Source: Sugiyamaella lignohabitans (Eukaryota; Ascomycota; Dipodascomycetes; Dipodascales; Trichomonascaceae). From it: DNA of 64,000 nt. Shown here one piece after another: positions 1-11,164 of the stretch (its first letter is position 1; every line of letters begins with the position of its first letter). Made by a program: the position numbers and the translations under genes. The notes under the pieces were generated by a model that saw only the letters and a program-made list of their open reading frames with translations, was not told where the DNA came from and made no database searches. The stretch covers positions 558,001 to 622,000 of the forward strand of contig NC_031673.1 of NCBI RefSeq assembly GCF_001640025.1, given 5' to 3'.

Positions 1-370
1 TTGTACGGTCTGACCGGAGAGTCGAGCTGGCTGCCATGGTGAACTGCCGTTATCTCACTCGAACACACACAAAAAAGCAATAAATAAATAAATAACAGAA
101 ATCCACGTCCAGTCTCTACTAAACCCTGAGATCAACTTCTGAACCCGTGAACTAAGCACCTGCCTGAATCTAGATTTAACTTTCTGTCCTCGAGCCACCG
201 CCAGCAAGCCCTGTGATGAAGTAGTAATATGGAGGTTGCTGAGTGGGGTACTGCATATCCGGGGAAATTTATGCGGGATCAAACCCATGCCGAGGACACA
301 GCCCTGCCGACCGCCGTGTCCCCGACCGTTGCCGAAGAAATACGTTTACCTGACACTTTTCAGGGGGTGT

Positions 371-430
371 GCCTCCGGCGGCTGGGGCTCTGCCCCAGAC
401 CCCATGGCTCCTCTCGCTACGCTCGAGTCG
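371..430 (+). repeat. GC double-hairpin element, copy 1 (left arm of inverted pair)
   Basis: It starts GCCTCCGGCGGCTGGGGC and contains the hairpin CTGGGGC-TCT-GCCCCAG, then the CTCTCGCT..CGCTCGAG module. It is antisense to KCH1; whether it is sense to a + strand gene left of the window cannot be seen. Confidence 0.9.
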
Positions 431-452
431 TTTCGTCGACGGTCCCGGTAAC

Positions 453-506
453 CTCCTGCGAAGCAGGAGCTACGGGGTCTGGGGCAGAGCCCCAGCCGCC
501 GGAGGC
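453..506 (-). repeat. GC double-hairpin element, copy 2 (right arm of inverted pair)
   Basis: Reverse-oriented copy. Its second module is the perfect hairpin CTCCTGC-NNN-GCAGGAG. It is sense-oriented 3' of KCH1, about 366 nt past the stop. Confidence 0.9.
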
Positions 507-872
507 AGTGCCCACCCGGTGAAGTTGCCCACCGCCAAAAAAAGTGTGTGGAATAAGCTACAACACCTTCTGTTCACGCCTGGTCTCCCACGGCATTACT
601 GAATAAGGCCCTCCGAGGCTTAAATATGATTGATCGGACGGGAAATCTTGCTGTACTCGAGATATGGTCGTAGCTGGCATCCGGTTTTTTATGTGGAAGT
701 AAAGTTGCAATGTGCTTCGCGGTGAATGGAAAAATTTAGTTGCAATCGAGTCGAATCCACATGGCTGTGCTCGTTCAAGTCTTATATAATCTCATGACGG
801 TATGGGCTTACACCGGAGGTGTAGGAGAAAGTGTGAGATAATGGGTCAATGCAAACAAATGTAATAAATAAG

Positions 873-3832
873 CTAGTAGAACGGGCTGGGCCTGCCAGAC
901 TGTTGCGATGCGGGTGACGAGGTGTCCTCGAAGGTGATTTTGGGAATGGTAGGCTGTCTCAGACGGGCTGCTGCTTTAGGAGGGGCATTGGGCTGAAAGA
1001 CAAAGGATACTGGTGACGGACCTCGAGGGTGGTTGTCATGGCCGAAGGGTGGTGGTTGTTCAGGCGAGGATATCTCGTCGTTTGAATAGACGATGAGATC
1101 CTCTTCAGCGTCTGAGAGCGATGACGTGGACTGTCTAAAAGGATTGCGGTCTTGTAAGTTAGGGAGTTTCGGTTCTCGAAACTGGAGTTCGGTTGGTGAG
1201 AGCTTGCTTTTTCGTAAATCGGCTGCCGTTTTGTGATCAGTGGTGGAGTGGTTTTCTTCAGAGGTACTCTCAAAGGGTAGTTTAGGCTCTCTGGACTTGA
1301 GCTCCTCGGGTGAGGGTTTGGTCTCTGCTGATAGCTGTCTTCTTAGATGTGCAGATAGCTCTGGTTTGCCAAAGTCAAAGGTATCAGCATCAGACTCATC
1401 AGAAGAAGGGTCGTTTTCAACTGTGGAAGTGAATGGCAGTTTTGGCTCCCGGAATTCAAGATCGCTGGGTTCCAGTTTACTCCCTCTGGATGAAGGAAGG
1501 TTTGTATCAGGGACACTGCTAAATGGTAGTTTGGGCTCTCTGTGTTCAATTTCGTCAGGCAAAAGTGTGCTTTTCCTGGACATGGGCATCTCTTTATTTA
1601 CTGGAATGGCAGCAGGCATGGTTTTCTGGCGACTGACGGACTTCGGTGGAATCTGTGTCTGTATTGGCAGAGATTTTTGTTTCACGAGTGGTCTTGGTTG
1701 GTCAACTACAACTACAGGCTGCTGGGGAACTGATCGTAGCTCCATTCCTTGGGGTACAACTGGCCCTTGACTGATATTTGCGGGATAAGAACTTAATGGG
1801 TTGGTGGTGTTGAAAGGTGTACTTGTCAAGCTTCGGCCATCAACTGGATAAGGCGTCGGTCGCTGTCGTTCAGCATTAGGATCCGGGAATGGCACCAACC
1901 GGTATGGATCTGGTCGCGGTGGTCTACCATCGTAGTCTTGCAATCCGGTCTGTGACTGGTCACTTGTTTGTACAGTGTTTGGAAAGTTGGGTTGTGTACC
2001 GAAAGACGGTGCTTGGCTGTAATTTGACATTCCTGTAGGAGCGACATTGCTTGGTTGGTATGGCTGTTGAACTCGCGTGTTCGTTGCCATATTTCGATAG
2101 GGCTTTTGACCATTATTTTGGTATTGATTGACATTCGGATTGAATTGGTTAGTTGGGAATGGATTGGAATTGGTGTTGGGTTGCTGAGTCTGATATGGAT
2201 TGGCATTCCGGTTTGATTGGTTTGGCACAAAATTTTCACGAGGAGTTGATAGGTTGGCACCTTTTGGTGGTACACTTGGTCGGCGATTGTAGATGTTGGT
2301 TTGACTGGTATTATTCCGGGGCAAGACCGGAGCAGGTGTCTTTGTTCGTGCATTCTGGTCCAGCAGAGGTGCATTATCATTTTCAGTAGAATCATATCCA
2401 TATCCACCTCCTCCAGTAATACCACCAGAAATTGAGTCAACTGATGTTGTTGAAGCGCCAAGGTCAGGTGTATTCACTGGATACTCTCGATATAGGGTGT
2501 CATTTTTGTTTGCTCGTGGCTGTAGCTGTGGCTGTGTTTGACTCCGAGGTGCACTCTGATTCCTGTAAACTCCTGCTCTGTTTCGATACGGTTGCTCTCC
2601 AGGGCGAGTTCTAGGACCGGGTCCAAACGTATCTTGTTTCAGGCTGGAACTTGGCTGAAGTGAGGACAACTGATCGAATGAATAACTGGCCTTCTCGTTG
2701 TAGCGACTGTGACTGTCGAGAGTGGATGTATCGACTCGAGGAAGTGATGGCTGTTTCTCTAACTTTTTATTGGCTTCTGCCAGCTCTTTCATTCCCTTTC
2801 GATGATACTTTTCAACTAGCCTGGCAATCCTTTTATTAACCTTAACACAGCAATACTCTTCTAGACCAGAAGCTTGGTCTCCAATATGAATGTAAATAGG
2901 CACAGCACAAATCAAAGCTAAGCCAAATTGGATGATATTCACTACCCATACCAACAAACTGAAAGCCATAAACCCAATTACCACAGCTTCAACCGTTGAG
3001 TTTTGTGCGAGCTTTTTAATTGTGCTCACAAAGTTCCCCTGAATCTGTAGCACCGAGTAAAGTGTCAATGCATTCAAAACTTGACGTGGCGAGTCTGCAA
3101 ATATCAAGCGGATCCAGCCTTTGAAACTAAAATACACAAATAGAGCCACATACTCTGTCAGACTTCTTGATTTGGTGAGCTTCGCAAACAGACAGAAGTA
3201 TCGGTACCCACGAATGCTGTAAACATTTCTCGCAATGGGGTCTGTATAGTTCAAGCTGATGTTCTTCGTTCGTATAGTAGTGTATGCCACAATGAAATCA
3301 TAGATAAAGAGCAAAACTGACAAAATAATACAGCCTCCAAAAAGCCATCTGGAAATCCTAAATGGCACATATGGCTCAATGGTAGAAGACCATCTATCAA
3401 ACGCTAGCAGCACAATACCAGTATAGATATCAGAGGCAAACGCTGCTATAGCAAGTAGAATACCAACATACATGACAAAGTATCCTGACAAGTATCGGAA
3501 CGACGTCGATACAAACTGATTTAGATCCTGTTCCTAGTTAGTATCAGCACCTAGCCACAACCTTAGCCATTTCCGCCTTCTTTTGCAATTGATCAAACTC
3601 TACCCCTTATAACTTCTTCTCATCTTTCAACAAATGCACAATGTCCTCAACACTCTATTCTCATAGTCCACAAAACAAACGATCCATAACTTGGGACCCT
3701 GTTACACAATCTCCACTGAACTACAATCCCCGAACCCCCTACTCCCACCACGCGACTTACTATCAGGTCGAAACGACTGTCGTCGTACTCGCGGACCCAT
3801 TTTTTGTTGAACAGTCCAAAAATGCGCAGCAT
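873..3832 (-). CDS. KCH1: KCH1/PRM6-family low-affinity K+ transporter, two exons
   Basis: Resembles the fungal Kch1 family, plasma-membrane proteins for low-affinity potassium uptake linked to calcium signalling in S. cerevisiae. The main exon (3527-873) encodes about four to five hydrophobic segments in its first 230 residues, then a long Ser/Gln/Asn/Pro-rich cytosolic tail. It has no upstream in-frame ATG near its start. I infer a first exon at 3832-3761 encoding MLRIFGLFNKKWVREYDD and further residues, a GTAAGT donor at 3760, a TACTAAC branch point near 3543-3537 and a CAG acceptor ending at 3528. The exons join in phase 0 to give about 908 aa and restore the expected hydrophilic N-terminus before the first membrane segment. 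The tail carries four copies of REPKLP(F) at about residues 684, 714, 769 and 807. It is divergent from BET4. Confidence 0.87.
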
Positions 3833-4111
3833 TTCTCTGTTCTGACAAACTAGCCAGCAAAATACACTTGATGATGGGTCCTGGTCTAAGTATACGGCAA
3901 ATGTGTATCAAGGGTGCAAAGATGATGATGTTTCGATCGTGAACCCCTGGATTGCCTCATTGGTCGCAATGGGTTGTGGTTTCATCCCTGATTTGTACTT
4001 GGAATTGGCGACGACGATCTATGCATGTGTCAACGGTTCCTCACCGAAATGGGAATCTGGCGTTTCTCTTATCTACAACCTCTTTTGTAAGACCGGACCT
4101 GTTGTGGGGTT

Positions 4112-4172
4112 TGCCTCCGGCGGCTGGGGCTCTGCCCCAAACCCCGTAGCTCCTCTCGCTTCGCTCGAGTCG
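4112..4172 (+). repeat. GC double-hairpin element, copy 3
   Basis: Carries GCCTCCGGCGGCTGGGGC and the TCT loop, with one change at the outer base of the first stem (CCCCAA instead of CCCCAG). It is not 3' of any visible gene. Confidence 0.9.
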
Positions 4173-5130
4173 AGTATCGGGGTTTGAAATTTTTCTCTGA
4201 TGTTAGCTGCAAATCGCGCTAAATCGTATTTTTTTCACAGATTTCAGATTTCACCCATTCAATTCTCTTTCTGCAAGAATATAGCAGAATTGTTTCAAAT
4301 TATTCTTCTCGCTTCAGTTATTGGTCGTGGTTCTGTTAATGTAACATTGGCTGCATTTAATTTTTTTTTTTTATTTTTCTTTTCGTGTAATTATAATATC
4401 TTTCTGCGTCCCAAATAATTATATTCCCCTCAAATTCTGCCGCTGCAGTAAGCACGGTGCTTGCCAATCATAAGTGCCCTGTGGTCCAAAAGCTGCACAC
4501 TTGGCTTGCAGCGTAGTTGAAACAGTTTCCGATATTTCCATCGGTACCCACTGCGCTGAACACTCTAATGAGATTACTGATCTTCCTAGAGCTATTTCTT
4601 TTATTTGCTTGGCGCATTAGCAGATTCTGACATCCACATGTCTTAAACTTATGCACGTTAGTTTCAAGTTTTTTAGTGCAGACCCCAACCATCAAACCAT
4701 TTAACCCTCTCGTTACTACGGCCTTCACCTCACTTGATAACGGTTTATTTAGATTGCGGTTGTATGAATAGTTTTCTATGAAATATACGTTGAACAGAAG
4801 TATGGCTATATAATAATGAGGGTATGAATGCGCGCATCTCAAAATATTACATAAGTAGACGGAAACCTGGGTTGTAACACTCCAAAAGAACACAATAACT
4901 CTTAATTTTCTTGAAGCTTACTGATAGTACTAACTCTCTTTCTTGAGCGAGACGCCTGCATGCCCCTGCAGGCTGTAACCTTATCTTGCATAACGTAGAC
5001 CCTGGACACGCTAACAGACTGTCTCTCCTCGGTGGTCTAAACGACGCAGTCCTCACCATTGTTAATGTTTTTTTGGCAGACAGCGCTTCCAATAATTGTT
5101 GATTGGGCTGTAAAATGGGGTGGGAAATTA

Positions 5131-5184
5131 GCCTCCGGCGGCTGGGGCTCCGCCCCAGACCCCGTTGCTCCTGCTTCGCAGGAG
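5131..5184 (+). repeat. GC double-hairpin element, copy 4
   Basis: First hairpin CTGGGGC-TCC-GCCCCAG; second hairpin CTCCTGC-TTC-GCAGGAG. Both have 7-bp stems and 3-nt loops, so this is the clearest two-hairpin copy. It lies in the upstream region of BET4. Confidence 0.9.
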
Positions 5185-5512
5185 ATTTCAGATTTTTTGC
5201 CAGTAGGTGGTTCAGCTTTAGTAGTTCAGATATCCCTGTGTTAGTTAACCACAAGAAGTATAGCTATTAATATAACAAATTGATCCTACTCTGGTTTGTT
5301 ACCCACAATTCAAAATTCTTGTACAACTTTTGTTCTCTTACCTCGGGCTCTAAATTAAAGGCTGTCTCCATTTTTTCTCGCCAAGGAATATACTCACAAT
5401 TTGATACTATCATACTATCATGTAACAAAGGTTTGTCCTTGCTCAAGAAGTAATTGAAGCTTCAACGATGGTATCTTTTTTTTTCTCACCCTATAACTGA
5501 TTATCTATGCTA

Positions 5513-5521
5513 TTCACGTGA
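5513..5521. promoter_or_regulatory. E-box TTCACGTGA upstream of BET4
   Basis: A CACGTG palindrome about 80 bp before the inferred BET4 ATG. CACGTG is bound by Cbf1/Pho4-type bHLH factors in yeasts. Use of this site is inference. Confidence 0.4.
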
Positions 5522-5599
5522 CTAGAGTAACTGACAGATGTGATAAACGCACCTCAGGCGAACATAGCTATCTTCATATTAATTATTAATTAATTAGAC

Positions 5600-6711
5600 A
5601 TGGTAGGTAAAAGTAATTGTAATTGATATCTGAGGATTCTTATTACGCATGGATCAAGCCTAATTGAATTGTCAGGAACAAATTGGACCTCTAATCTATA
5701 CTAACAATTCAGCATAGCATCAAGAAAGTGAAAACTACGGCCGAACAGGACGCCAAAAAGAAGCGAATTGAAGCTTCTCAGATCAAAGAGTATAATGATC
5801 TGGTAGAAAAGTATTTGGAACACAGAAAAGCTGGGAATCATGACAAAGAGGCATTTGATCTGACGACACAGATTCTCTCACTCAACCCCGAATCATATTC
5901 TATATGGAATTATCGAAGAGAGATCTTTGAAAAGGGATTCTTTCAAAAGGAAGGAGTCAGCAAAGATGATATCCAGCGCTTGTTAACAGATGATCTCAGG
6001 TTCTTGGATTCGAAAATGAGACAATTTCCAAAAGTTTACTGGATGTGGAACCACCGGCGATGGTGTTTAGAAAGCAGTCCGACACCTGACTGGCAGCGGG
6101 AATTGGGTCTGGTCTCTAAAATGCTTGAGTTGGACCCTCGTAATTTTCATGGCTGGCACTATCGTCGATATATCGTAGATCAAATCGAGAAGCATACTGG
6201 CGAATCTCTAGTAGATTCTGAGTTCCGATACACTACAGTCAAGATCAACCAGAACTTCTCCAACTTCTCCGCATGGCATAACCGAGCACAGCTCATTCCT
6301 CCGCATTTATCTCAACAAACTCCTGAAGAACGACGAGCGTTTCTCAAGTCCGAACTCGAATATATAACACAAGCCCTCTATACAGATCCAGATGACCAGT
6401 CCTCTTGGATTTATCATCAATGGCTTGTGACAACCGATTCAGTGGTCCCTGACCTCACTACTACTGAGAAAGTGACTATAATCAGCCAGGAGATTGATTC
6501 AATTAACCAGCTCTACGACCTTGAACCAGACAGCAAATGGTGCTGTCACCAGCTTGTCATCCTACACCAGCAGCTCAACAAAGTCTCTGGCACGCCAACC
6601 ACACCTGCAACAAAATCACTTCTTCTCAGCTACCTCGAAAAACTGGTCCTGATCGACCCCCTCCGCATTAACCGCTACAAGTATCTTATCTCCCTCGTCA
6701 ACCAGAGCTAA
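5600..6711 (+). CDS. BET4: Rab geranylgeranyltransferase (type II) alpha subunit Bet4; first exon is only the ATG
   Basis: Alpha subunit of GGTase-II, which with the beta subunit Bet2 and the escort protein Mrs6 prenylates Rab GTPases. The sequence shows repeated prenyltransferase alpha motifs of the type W-N-x-R-R (IWNYRRE, MWNHRRW, GWHYRRY, AWHNRAQ, WIYHQW). The main frame has no ATG at its start. It is preceded by TACTAAC-AATTCAG at 5699-5712, a perfect branch point and acceptor, and by an in-frame stop inside the intron. An ATG at 5600-5602 directly followed by GTAGGT gives exon 1 = ATG, intron 5603-5712 (110 bp) and exon 2 = 5713-6711. The product starts MHSIKKVKTTAEQ and is 333 aa. This matches the conserved MHG-x-x-KVKT start of Bet4/RABGGTA, which strongly supports the model. 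A GC element begins 15 nt after the stop. Confidence 0.93.
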
Positions 6712-6726
6712 GATGTGGATGGTTTT

Positions 6727-6777
6727 GCCTCCGGCGGCTGGGGCTCTGCCCCAGACCCCGTGGCTCGCTTCGCTCGT
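6727..6777 (+). repeat. GC double-hairpin element, copy 5 (3' of BET4, sense)
   Basis: Starts 15 nt after the BET4 stop in the sense orientation. First hairpin CTGGGGC-TCT-GCCCCAG; the second module is shortened. Confidence 0.9.
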
Positions 6778-7051
6778 TATTTCGGGTGCCACTTCAAATG
6801 CAAAATCAATTAACATGAAGAATGAGTAGCAAGCAGGAGGGTGATAAAAGGTGGATTTATTATCACATAAATTCGAGCCGTTGCTTGCCAATGCTGACTT
6901 GTCAATGCACTAGTTTATGCAACGAGAGAATCGAGTTAGAGGGTCGGGACAGGTCCTAAATGCTATAATTATCTCATTATGTGAAATTTTTAATATATCT
7001 ACAAAATTGGTTGTCTCAGGGGCAGAGGGGCTCGAAGAGGGGTATGGTGAT

Positions 7052-7078
7052 CCCCCGCGCATCGCGGGTGCGCGGGGG
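7052..7078. repeat. Perfect GC hairpin unrelated to the main family
   Basis: CCCCCGCGC and GCGCGGGGG form a perfect 9-bp stem around a 9-nt loop. It does not share the GCCTCCGG core of the other elements. Only one copy was seen in the window. Confidence 0.75.
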
Positions 7079-7731
7079 TCGGAGGGGACTGGGTGCAAAT
7101 TTCACCGAAGAGAGAAGATAAATTTTTGTATCATGCTCAAACAGCTCAATTCATTTGTTACTTCACAGACTACAAACAGATCGGGTCACAAACGGTATTC
7201 TGAGCGATAGAGTTGGATACGTGGCGAGATGTGAGACCTACAGGGTTTGGGGGCAGGAGTCGGGATCAGTAGTGCCAGGTTGTCAGAAAGCGATCTCTAT
7301 GTAGGGTCTGGTGGGATGCATGACACGCGTCCTCGGAATATATTCTAATTAGATCTCGAGCGGGGCTGGCATCTGTCTGTCTGTATCTATTTATTTATAT
7401 ATACACGTACAAGTCTATCCTCGACAACTTTCACTTGTATTTTTGACAATTGCTGATTGCTTGTCTTTTGGATTTGGACAGTAGTGGCCGTTAAATCAGT
7501 AAACTTCTCAGTTGAGGTTAATTGAGTCAAAACTGAGACCTCTGTAGTGTCTGAGATTAAATCAAGCTGTCAGTGGTTCATATTTGAAACTTGGCTTTCA
7601 TCTTGATCTCGAATATCTCTTGGCATTTTTAGCATTTTGGATTGACATTGACATTGACATTTTTTTATCTTCGTGGCAGGAACTTGATTCATTAATTGCA
7701 ATTTTGCACTGGTGGAATTCTTCATTGAAAA

Positions 7732-9987
7732 ATGCCTTCTGAGCTCCGTAATAGAAAAGGTGCCTCGGCCACGTTGCGCTCTCCTGAGCCTGTAGAAAAG
7801 AAGAAGGCCAAGAAACCTGTTTTCAAATCTACAGTGGCTGACTCTAATACTGATAATAGATATCGTCTGGCCAAGATCATTGTCACAGTCTTTGCATTCG
7901 CTACGCGATTTTATCTCATTAACGATCCTAAGGAAGTTGTGTTCGATGAGGTGCACTTCGGTAAGTTTGCCAGTTACTATCTGGAAGGAACTTACTTTTT
8001 TGATTTGCACCCTCCTTTTGCTAAAATGTTGATTGCTTTTGTTGGTTGGTTAGTTGGTTATGATGGTGCTTTCAAATTCGAAAATATCGGTGATAGTTAT
8101 ATTGCCAACCGGGTGCCTTATGTTGCTTATAGATCTCTGTCAGCTACTTTGGGAGCTTTGACTGTCCCAATTGTGTTTGAGACTTTGCAAGAGTGTGGCT
8201 TCTCGGTTTGGGCATGTGTTATTGGTTCGTCATTAATTTTGTTCGACAATGCTCATATTGCTGAGACTAGACTTATTCTGCTTGATGCTACTTTGATCAT
8301 CTCTGTAGCTCTTAGTTTGTATGCTTATGTTAGATTCTCCAAGCAAAGAGACAGTCCATTCAGCCGTGACTGGTGGACTTGGCTTTTAGCTACTGGTGTC
8401 TCATTGTCATTTGTTATCAGTACCAAGTATGTAGGTGCTTTCACCTTCACTACTGTTGGAGCTGCTGTCTTGATTGATTTATGGAATTTGTTGGATTATC
8501 GTAGAGGACTTTCTATGAAAGAGTTTGGCAAGCATTTCTTTGCCCGTCTTTTCTCACTTATTTTCGTGCCTCTATGTATCTTCCTATTCTGGTTCTGGGT
8601 CCATTTCGCTATTCTTACCAAGTCTGGTCCTGGTGATGGTTTCATGAGCTCTAAGTTCCAAGAGACTCTTGGCGATAATATTCTCGCCAAGCTTGCCAAG
8701 CAGGTTAATTATTATGACGAGATTACCATTTCTCATAAAGAATCACCTTTGTTCTTGAGCTCTGGATCTATTCACTACCCTCTTCGTTATGACGACGGAC
8801 GTATTTCTTCTCAGGGTCAACTCGTCTCTACTCAAGAGCTCGTAAATGGTGCTCCTACCAATGATCAGATTTGGCAGATTGTTCCAGTAGTCGACTTCCC
8901 CGAGGGTCACCGTGAAGGTATTCCTATTGAGACTGAGACTCAGGTTCGTCTTAAGCACGTCAGTACCAACAGCTTCCTTCTTGCTCATGATGTCGCCTCT
9001 CCTTACTACCCTACTAACGAAGAGTTTACTACTGCCAGCTTTGAGGAGGCCGAAGGACCTCGTTTCAACGATACCCTTTTTGAAATCAGATCTGTTACTG
9101 GTGAAAAGGATATCTTGAAGACCAAGGGTTCGTTCTTCCGTCTTATTCATGTTCCTACCAGAGTTGCTATGTGGACTCATGACGACAAGCAGCTTCCTGC
9201 TGAGTGGGCTAGTGGTCACTATGAAGTCAATGGTGTTAAGAACGTTCATGAACGTACTGCTACGTGGTTTGTCGACGAAATTGTGAACCTCACTGATCCA
9301 GAGCGTCTTAAATTCACTCCCAGAGCACCTAGAAAGATGAATTTCTTCAGAAAGTACCTTGAGTTGCAATACACCATGTTTGCTCAAAATAATGCTCTTA
9401 CCTCGTCTCACCCTTATGCCTCTGAGCCTATCACCTGGCCCTTCCTTGTTCGTGGTGTCTCTTTCTGGACTAAGGATACCGAACGCAGACAAATCTATTT
9501 CATTGGTAACTTCATCGGCTGGTGGATTGAGGCTGCTATGCTTGCCATCTACGCTGGTGTAGTTGTTGCCGACCAGCTGACCAGAAGACGTGCTATGTAT
9601 CCCATCAACGACGTTGCTCGTAGTAAGATTTACAACTCGCTTGGATTCTTCTTCATCGCTTGGGCCACTCACTACTTCCCATTCTTCCTGATGGGTAGAC
9701 AGAAGTTCCTCCACCACTACCTTCCTGCACACTTGGCAGCTGCCCTTCTTACTGGTGGTCTCTACGACTTTGTCTTCTGCGAGCTGGACGACGAAGCCGT
9801 CCACGCTGCTCAATCCGGCAAGAAACGCTCCAACTGGAGACTCAAAATCGTCAGTGTCATCTCGCTAGTCGGCATCGTCATCTGCTTTGCCTACTTCTCG
9901 CCATTGACCTACGGAAACACCCCCCTCACCCCCGCAGAGGTCCGTGCCAGACAATGGATGGACATCGAGCTCCACTTCGCAAAATAA
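7732..9987 (+). CDS. PMT4: Dolichyl-phosphate-mannose protein O-mannosyltransferase, PMT4 family
   Basis: Transfers mannose from dolichyl-phosphate mannose to Ser/Thr of secretory proteins in the ER membrane. PMT4-type enzymes act as homodimers, mainly on membrane-anchored substrates. At 751 aa it has normal family length. A short Lys-rich cytosolic N-terminus precedes the first membrane segment (about residues 46-63). The catalytic loop-1 acidic pair is in VVFDEVHFGKF at residues 72-73. Multiple membrane segments follow to about residue 300, then a lumenal MIR region (about 335-520), then C-terminal membrane segments. HFGKFASYYLEGTYFFD is the PMT4-type version of loop 1, unlike PMT1 or PMT2 members. 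Codon use is more biased in the 5' two thirds than near the end. A long opposite-strand open frame at 9813-8743 is a shadow of this codon bias. Confidence 0.96.
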   Translation: MPSELRNRKGASATLRSPEPVEKKKAKKPVFKSTVADSNTDNRYRLAKIIVTVFAFATRFYLINDPKEVVFDEVHFGKFASYYLEGTYFFDLHPPFAKMLIAFVGWLVGYDGAFKFENIGDSYIANRVPYVAYRSLSATLGALTVPIVFETLQECGFSVWACVIGSSLILFDNAHIAETRLILLDATLIISVALSLYAYVRFSKQRDSPFSRDWWTWLLATGVSLSFVISTKYVGAFTFTTVGAAVLIDLWNLLDYRRGLSMKEFGKHFFARLFSLIFVPLCIFLFWFWVHFAILTKSGPGDGFMSSKFQETLGDNILAKLAKQVNYYDEITISHKESPLFLSSGSIHYPLRYDDGRISSQGQLVSTQELVNGAPTNDQIWQIVPVVDFPEGHREGIPIETETQVRLKHVSTNSFLLAHDVASPYYPTNEEFTTASFEEAEGPRFNDTLFEIRSVTGEKDILKTKGSFFRLIHVPTRVAMWTHDDKQLPAEWASGHYEVNGVKNVHERTATWFVDEIVNLTDPERLKFTPRAPRKMNFFRKYLELQYTMFAQNNALTSSHPYASEPITWPFLVRGVSFWTKDTERRQIYFIGNFIGWWIEAAMLAIYAGVVVADQLTRRRAMYPINDVARSKIYNSLGFFFIAWATHYFPFFLMGRQKFLHHYLPAHLAAALLTGGLYDFVFCELDDEAVHAAQSGKKRSNWRLKIVSVISLVGIVICFAYFSPLTYGNTPLTPAEVRARQWMDIELHFAK

Positions 9988-11164
9988 AACAATATTTAAA
10001 CGCCTAATATAAATAAATACATGCTCATTGTATACTTTTCTGGCTGCAATCGCTCACTTTATCCTGACCGGGCTCAAGGGTAGTTGGCCAAGGTTGCCTC
10101 CGGCGGCTGGGGCTCTGCCCCAGACCCCGTGGCTCCTCTCGCTGCGCTCGAGTCGTTACTTCCTCAGTCCCAAGGCTCTCAAATTAAGTACGAGCAAATT
10201 GAGTTGACTACAGTAACCGAGATCACTCAGAACCAACCTCATACCCTATAATATATCTGCGCCCAATGGATCCCGCTTGTGAATTGTATCTGTGATTTAA
10301 ATTGATCCCGATTGTAGAAGGAGAACTTTATGTGATCAGTTGCTTGAAAATCTCAAGCCTGGATAATTTTATTTTTAAGGCAGCTTGCACCTGTTTGCTC
10401 ACTAAAAGACCAAGTAAATGCATTCACATCGCTGTATTTATATTCCAACCTCTGCATTGCTATAGTCTGAGAAATCACATTTGAGAAAGGCATGAGATAA
10501 AGTTTTAGCAGAAACACAATTTTCTCGTTCAGCGCGTGAACATAGAAATTTGCTTTCACCCTTATTAGCTATGTCTCAGTCAAATCTTTAAGTAACTATA
10601 TTTAGGGCTATGAGATTAGTTCATGTAATGAAATGTTCATATAGTGTTTTATAAAGGTAATACCAAGGATAAAACTCAATTATATTATCATTTCCATTAA
10701 CAAAGCGGTTGATTAGTAGTTAATTGACCAAGCTATCCCGTGCGATGAAAATGGCCAAACTAAATCTTCTAACAATTCACTGGTTGTTCGTCACCTACAT
10801 AGTACTCTTATAGCCCTTATATAAGAACCATATAAATTTACTAGTTATTTCAGTTGCAAATGTTTAAACCTAATTTCAAAGCTACTATATCATTATATGT
10901 TATGAATATCCCACCAATATCAAATTATTTACCCCAGAGCCTGCTGTTTCCTGTTTCTAGAATTTTAAATCTACTGGAAAGTCCTAACAGATATGATTGA
11001 TAAGCTGGATGGACCCTGGCGTCACATGACATGCAGGGTGCAGGTCTGTGGGAGAGTATAAATAAGCAAGTGATGCAACATAGAATGTAATTTAAGATAA
11101 TAACACCGACTGATCTGTCTGATCCAAAGCTCACTAAGCAAAGCTAGATATACAGATTCAAACA
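9988..11164. other. PMT4-TFB3 intergenic region
   Basis: AT-rich intergenic sequence with one GC double-hairpin element at 10096-10155 and no supportable gene. The TFB3 promoter should lie at its right end. Confidence 0.6.
10096..10155 (+). repeat. GC double-hairpin element, copy 6 (3' of PMT4, sense)
   Basis: Starts 108 nt after the PMT4 stop in the sense orientation. First stem intact with loop TCT; second module CTCTCGCTGCGCTCGAG. Confidence 0.9.

Larger units (their letters stand above)
1..872. other. Intergenic region 3' of KCH1 (and right flank of an unseen gene)
   Basis: No convincing gene is visible; the short open frames have no recognisable domain, and some simply translate the GC repeat. 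The stretch holds an inverted pair of GC double-hairpin elements (371-430 and 453-506). The rest is ordinary intergenic sequence. Confidence 0.6.
3833..5599. other. KCH1-BET4 divergent intergenic region
   Basis: Holds two + oriented GC double-hairpin elements (4112-4172, 5131-5184), T-rich tracts near 4360 and 5478, and a CACGTG E-box at 5515-5520. Minus-strand open frames at 4468-4893 and 4847-5254 have no recognisable domain and the second overlaps a repeat, so I do not call them genes. Confidence 0.6.
6712..7731. other. BET4-PMT4 intergenic region
   Basis: Holds a GC double-hairpin element (6727-6777) and an unrelated perfect GC hairpin (7052-7078). It also has an AT-rich TATATATA-like stretch near 7395-7405 that could serve the PMT4 promoter. 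No gene is seen. Confidence 0.6.

Noticed and set aside
4468..5254. Two minus-strand frames between KCH1 and BET4
   Set aside because: No domain is recognisable and part of the second is a translation of a GC element.
8743..9813. 356-codon open frame opposite PMT4
   Set aside because: It lies fully inside PMT4 on the other strand, has no domain, and is explained by PMT4 codon bias.
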